The notes under the pieces are model-generated. The model did no database searches, had not been told where the DNA came from, and saw only the letters and a list, made by a program, of their open reading frames with translations. A stretch of 7,325 nucleotides of DNA from Deltaproteobacteria bacterium (GTDB lineage Bacteria > Desulfobacterota > Desulfobaccia > Desulfobaccales > 0-14-0-80-60-11). Location: assembly GCA_019308625.1 (NCBI GenBank), contig JAFDHU010000060.1, forward strand, positions 1 to 7,325, written 5' to 3'. The position numbers and the translations under genes are program-made. Of this stretch, positions 5,154 through 7,325 are shown piece by piece; within the stretch, counting starts at the first letter, position 1; each line of letters opens with the position of its first letter.

Positions 5154-6620
5154 ATGGCTCAGCCGCTCAGAGTGCTCTTTGTAGTGTCAGAAGCGGTGCC
5201 CTATGCCAAGACCGGGGGGCTGGCCGATGTGGCCGGCACCCTGCCCTATGCCCTGCGGGACCTGGGGGCCGACGTCCGGGTGCTGATGCCCTATTACGGA
5301 CAGATCAAGCAAAAAAATCTTCCCGTCACCTGCGTGGCTGAGAACCTGGAGGGAACAGTGGGTCCCTTGAGGCTGAGGTTCAACTTGCTGACTCCGGCCG
5401 AAGACGGCGCGCCCTTCTACTTTGTGGAGCGGGACGAGTTTTTTGAGCGCAGTCAGCTCTACGGTACCCCCCAAGGGGACTACTTTGACAACCTGGAGCG
5501 CTTTGCCTTCTTCTGCTCCACTGTGCTGCCAGTGTGCCGGGCCCTGGATTTTGCTCCGGACCTCATCCACTGCCACGACTGGCAGGCGGCCTTGGTGCCC
5601 GTCTACCTCCGGTACCGCTGGGCCGGAGAGGCGCCCCTGGCCCGGGCCAAAAGCCTGCTCACCATCCACAACCTGGCCTATCAGGGGCTGTTCCCCAAGG
5701 AGAAATTCCCCTTGACCGGCCTGAACTGGTCCCTGTTCTCCATCAACGGCCTGGAGTACTATGACAAAATCAACCTGCTGAAAGGGGGCATCGTGTTTGC
5801 TGACGCGGTCAGCACGGTGAGCCCCAACTATAGCCAGGAAATCCAGACGCCGGAATACGGCTACGGTCTGGATGGGGTGCTACGCACCCGGGCCGAGGCC
5901 TTGTTCGGCATCCTGAATGGGGTGGACTACCGGGACTGGGACCCGGCCACCGACCCCCTCATCCCGGCCCATTACCACCCCGGCGACCTGAAGGGCAAGG
6001 CCAAAAACAAGCGGGCCCTGATGGCAGCCTTCGGGCTGGACAAAAAGCTGGCCAAGCAGCCCCTACTGGGCATCATCTCCCGGCTGGCGGACCAGAAGGG
6101 CTTTGACCTCCTGGCCGCGGTGCTGCCGGAGCTGATGTTCCGGGACATCCCCCTGGTCATCCTGGGCACCGGCGAGGAGAAATACCACCGCTGGCTGGAG
6201 GAGGCGGCCCCAAAGTATGCCGGCAGGCTGGGGGTCAAAATTGCCTTTGACAACCGGCTGGCCCACCTCATTGAAGCCGGGGCGGACATCTTTCTCATGC
6301 CCTCCCGTTATGAGCCTTGCGGGCTGAACCAGATGTATTCCATGAAGTACGGCACCGTACCAGTGGTCCGGGCCACCGGCGGCCTGGTGGACACCGTCAC
6401 CCCGGTGGATACGGCCAAAGGCACGGGCACCGGCTTCCTCTTTGAGGAATACTCCGCTGAGGCCTTCATTAAGGCCATCAACCAGGCGGTGGAGGCCTAT
6501 CAAAACAAGAAGCTCTGGCGAAAAATCATGCTGAACGGCATGAAAGAGGACTTCTCCTGGCAGGTCTCGGCGAAGAAGTATCTGGAGCTTTACCAGCGTC
6601 TGGTCTCTGGGCCGGTTTAA
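5154..6620 (+). CDS. glgA: Glycogen synthase (ADP-glucose type), GT5 family
   Basis: This 488-residue cytosolic glycosyltransferase should extend alpha-1,4-glucan chains from ADP-glucose. It has the normal length for bacterial GlgA and two GT-B Rossmann lobes. The N-terminal lobe carries the ADP-glucose-binding KTGGLADVAG at 19-28, IHCHDWQAALVPVYL at 138-152 with the catalytic-type His141, and TIHNLAYQG at 170-178. The C-terminal lobe carries SRLADQKGFDLL at 309-320 (Arg310 and Lys315, matching E. coli Arg300 and Lys305), VILGTG at 335-340, and SRYEPCGLNQMYSMKYGT at 384-401 with the E-x7-E-type Glu387, followed by VVRATGGLVDTV. Nothing essential is missing. The ATG at 5154 has AGGGGG at 5142-5147, spaced 6 nt. 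The frame stays open upstream to 4809, but that part overlaps the NYN gene and lacks homology. No other glg gene is in the window. A repeat element occupies the gap before it, and a stem-loop spans its stop codon. Confidence 0.96.
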   Translation: MAQPLRVLFVVSEAVPYAKTGGLADVAGTLPYALRDLGADVRVLMPYYGQIKQKNLPVTCVAENLEGTVGPLRLRFNLLTPAEDGAPFYFVERDEFFERSQLYGTPQGDYFDNLERFAFFCSTVLPVCRALDFAPDLIHCHDWQAALVPVYLRYRWAGEAPLARAKSLLTIHNLAYQGLFPKEKFPLTGLNWSLFSINGLEYYDKINLLKGGIVFADAVSTVSPNYSQEIQTPEYGYGLDGVLRTRAEALFGILNGVDYRDWDPATDPLIPAHYHPGDLKGKAKNKRALMAAFGLDKKLAKQPLLGIISRLADQKGFDLLAAVLPELMFRDIPLVILGTGEEKYHRWLEEAAPKYAGRLGVKIAFDNRLAHLIEAGADIFLMPSRYEPCGLNQMYSMKYGTVPVVRATGGLVDTVTPVDTAKGTGTGFLFEEYSAEAFIKAINQAVEAYQNKKLWRKIMLNGMKEDFSWQVSAKKYLELYQRLVSGPV

Positions 6621-6632
6621 GGATGGCCCAGA
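6606..6632. other. Stem-loop across the glgA stop codon
   Basis: TCTGGGCC (6606-6613) and GGCCCAGA (6625-6632) form a perfect 8-bp stem with an 11-nt loop that contains the TAA stop (6618-6620). No T-tract follows on either strand, so it is not a standard intrinsic terminator. It could stabilise the mRNA end or help stop converging transcription from glgA and the copper ATPase gene. Confidence 0.45.
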
Positions 6633-6761
6633 TAAGTCAAAAAGGTGAAGGGGTTGATCTGAGGCGGTGGCCCCGTCCTTAAACAGCGGGAAGCCACAGC
6701 AAGCCTTCCTGCAAAAATTGGCAAGGTTTCCAGGTTTTCTAAGACATCAGGGGCAGGGGCT

Positions 6762-7325
6762 TTAGCGCCCGAAGCGGCGCAGGCGCAAGGAGTTGCTGAC
6801 CACGCTGACGGAGCTCAAGGCCATAGCCAGGGCGGCCACCGCCGGGGAGAGGAAGCCCGCGGCAGCCAGAGGGATGGCCGTCACATTGTAACAGAAGGCC
6901 CAAAACAGGTTCTGGCGGATGACTCGCATCATGCGGCGGGAAAGGTTGATGGCCTGAGGAATGAGGGTCAGGTCATCCCGGATGAGGGTCAAATCCGCGG
7001 CTTCCAGAGCCACATCCGCGCCGGTGCCCAATGCCACCCCCACGTCGGCCTGGGCCAAGGCCGGGGCGTCATTGATGCCATCCCCCACCATGGCCACCAC
7101 TTCCCCCTGCCTTTGCAGGTCGGCGATGACCCGGACCTTGTCTCCGGGCAGCACCTCGGCGATGACCTGGTGGATGTCCACCTTGTCGGCTACCGCGGCC
7201 GCGGCCTGGCGATGGTCCCCGCTTAGCAGGTAAATCTTCAGCCCTATCCACCGCAGGGCCTCCACGGTCTCCCGGGCATGGGGCTTGATGGCGTCGGCTA
7301 CCGCAATCATACCCTTGGAGTAGCC
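6762..7325 (-). CDS. copA: Copper-type heavy-metal P1B ATPase (C-terminal 187 residues only)
   Basis: The start of this gene lies beyond the right edge. The visible part begins in the phosphorylation domain with GYSKGMIAVADAIKP, where the usual A-D-x-x-K-P appears as ADAIKP. It continues with LSGDHRQAAAAVAD (the TGDN equivalent, here SGDH), VIAEVLPGDKV, and the hinge motif VAMVGDGINDAPALAQADVG. The last two membrane helices contain FCYNVTAIPLAAAG and MALSSVSVVSNSLRLRR. The YN pair and the M-x-x-SS pattern in these helices are the established signature of Cu+-transporting P1B-1 ATPases such as CopA, which use ATP to export Cu(I) across the inner membrane. Whether this protein exports copper or supplies it for oxidase assembly (CcoI/FixI type) cannot be judged without the N-terminus. 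The TAA stop is at 6764-6762. It converges on glgA across about 140 nt with no clear intrinsic terminator. Confidence 0.93.
   Translation of the reverse strand, partial: GYSKGMIAVADAIKPHARETVEALRWIGLKIYLLSGDHRQAAAAVADKVDIHQVIAEVLPGDKVRVIADLQRQGEVVAMVGDGINDAPALAQADVGVALGTGADVALEAADLTLIRDDLTLIPQAINLSRRMMRVIRQNLFWAFCYNVTAIPLAAAGFLSPAVAALAMALSSVSVVSNSLRLRRFGR

Noticed and set aside
6680..6745. Possible terminator (GGAAG...CTTCC) between glgA and the copper ATPase gene
   Set aside because: The stem is only 5 bp before a C-C mismatch and there is no T-tract on either strand.

Overview
This window comes from a GC-rich Gram-negative bacterium. An LPS-export permease (LptF type) implies an outer membrane. 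The GlgA signature wording and the overall composition fit Desulfobacterota-like (former deltaproteobacterial) lineages best, but that placement is an inference. No rRNA, tRNA, CRISPR array, insertion sequence or phage gene was recognised. Most genes are ordinary; the more unusual material lies in two domain fusions and in the gaps between genes.

Layout. Positions 1-1351 hold two minus-strand genes read right to left. The first to be transcribed is a two-domain protein (left-handed beta-helix acyltransferase fused to a SAM methyltransferase, 335-1351). It is followed after 15 nt by the N-terminus of a B12-binding, probably radical-SAM, protein (1-319, cut by the window edge). They look like a small operon for modifying a surface glycan or secondary metabolite. 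A divergent gap of about 400 nt (1352-1752) follows, holding short inverted and direct repeats but no convincing gene. Then comes a plus-strand series: lptF (1753-2910), a spermidine/thermospermine synthase-like aminopropyltransferase (3135-4100), a NYN-domain putative RNase with a C-terminal cold-shock-like domain (4187-5002), and glycogen synthase glgA (5154-6620). A convergent minus-strand copper-type P1B ATPase (6762-7325, C-terminal part only) closes the window.

How the parts relate. The plus-strand genes belong to different pathways: LPS transport, polyamine synthesis, RNA metabolism and glycogen synthesis. They look like co-oriented housekeeping genes rather than one dedicated system. 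The lptF/aminopropyltransferase junction has a strong intrinsic terminator whose 5' arm can alternatively pair with an upstream segment, closing a possible three-way junction. This is the layout of a transcription attenuator or riboswitch in front of the aminopropyltransferase gene, and it is the best candidate here for something undescribed. The NYN/glgA gap is filled by a G/C-tract inverted-repeat element with two competing pairings, resembling dispersed intergenic repeats.
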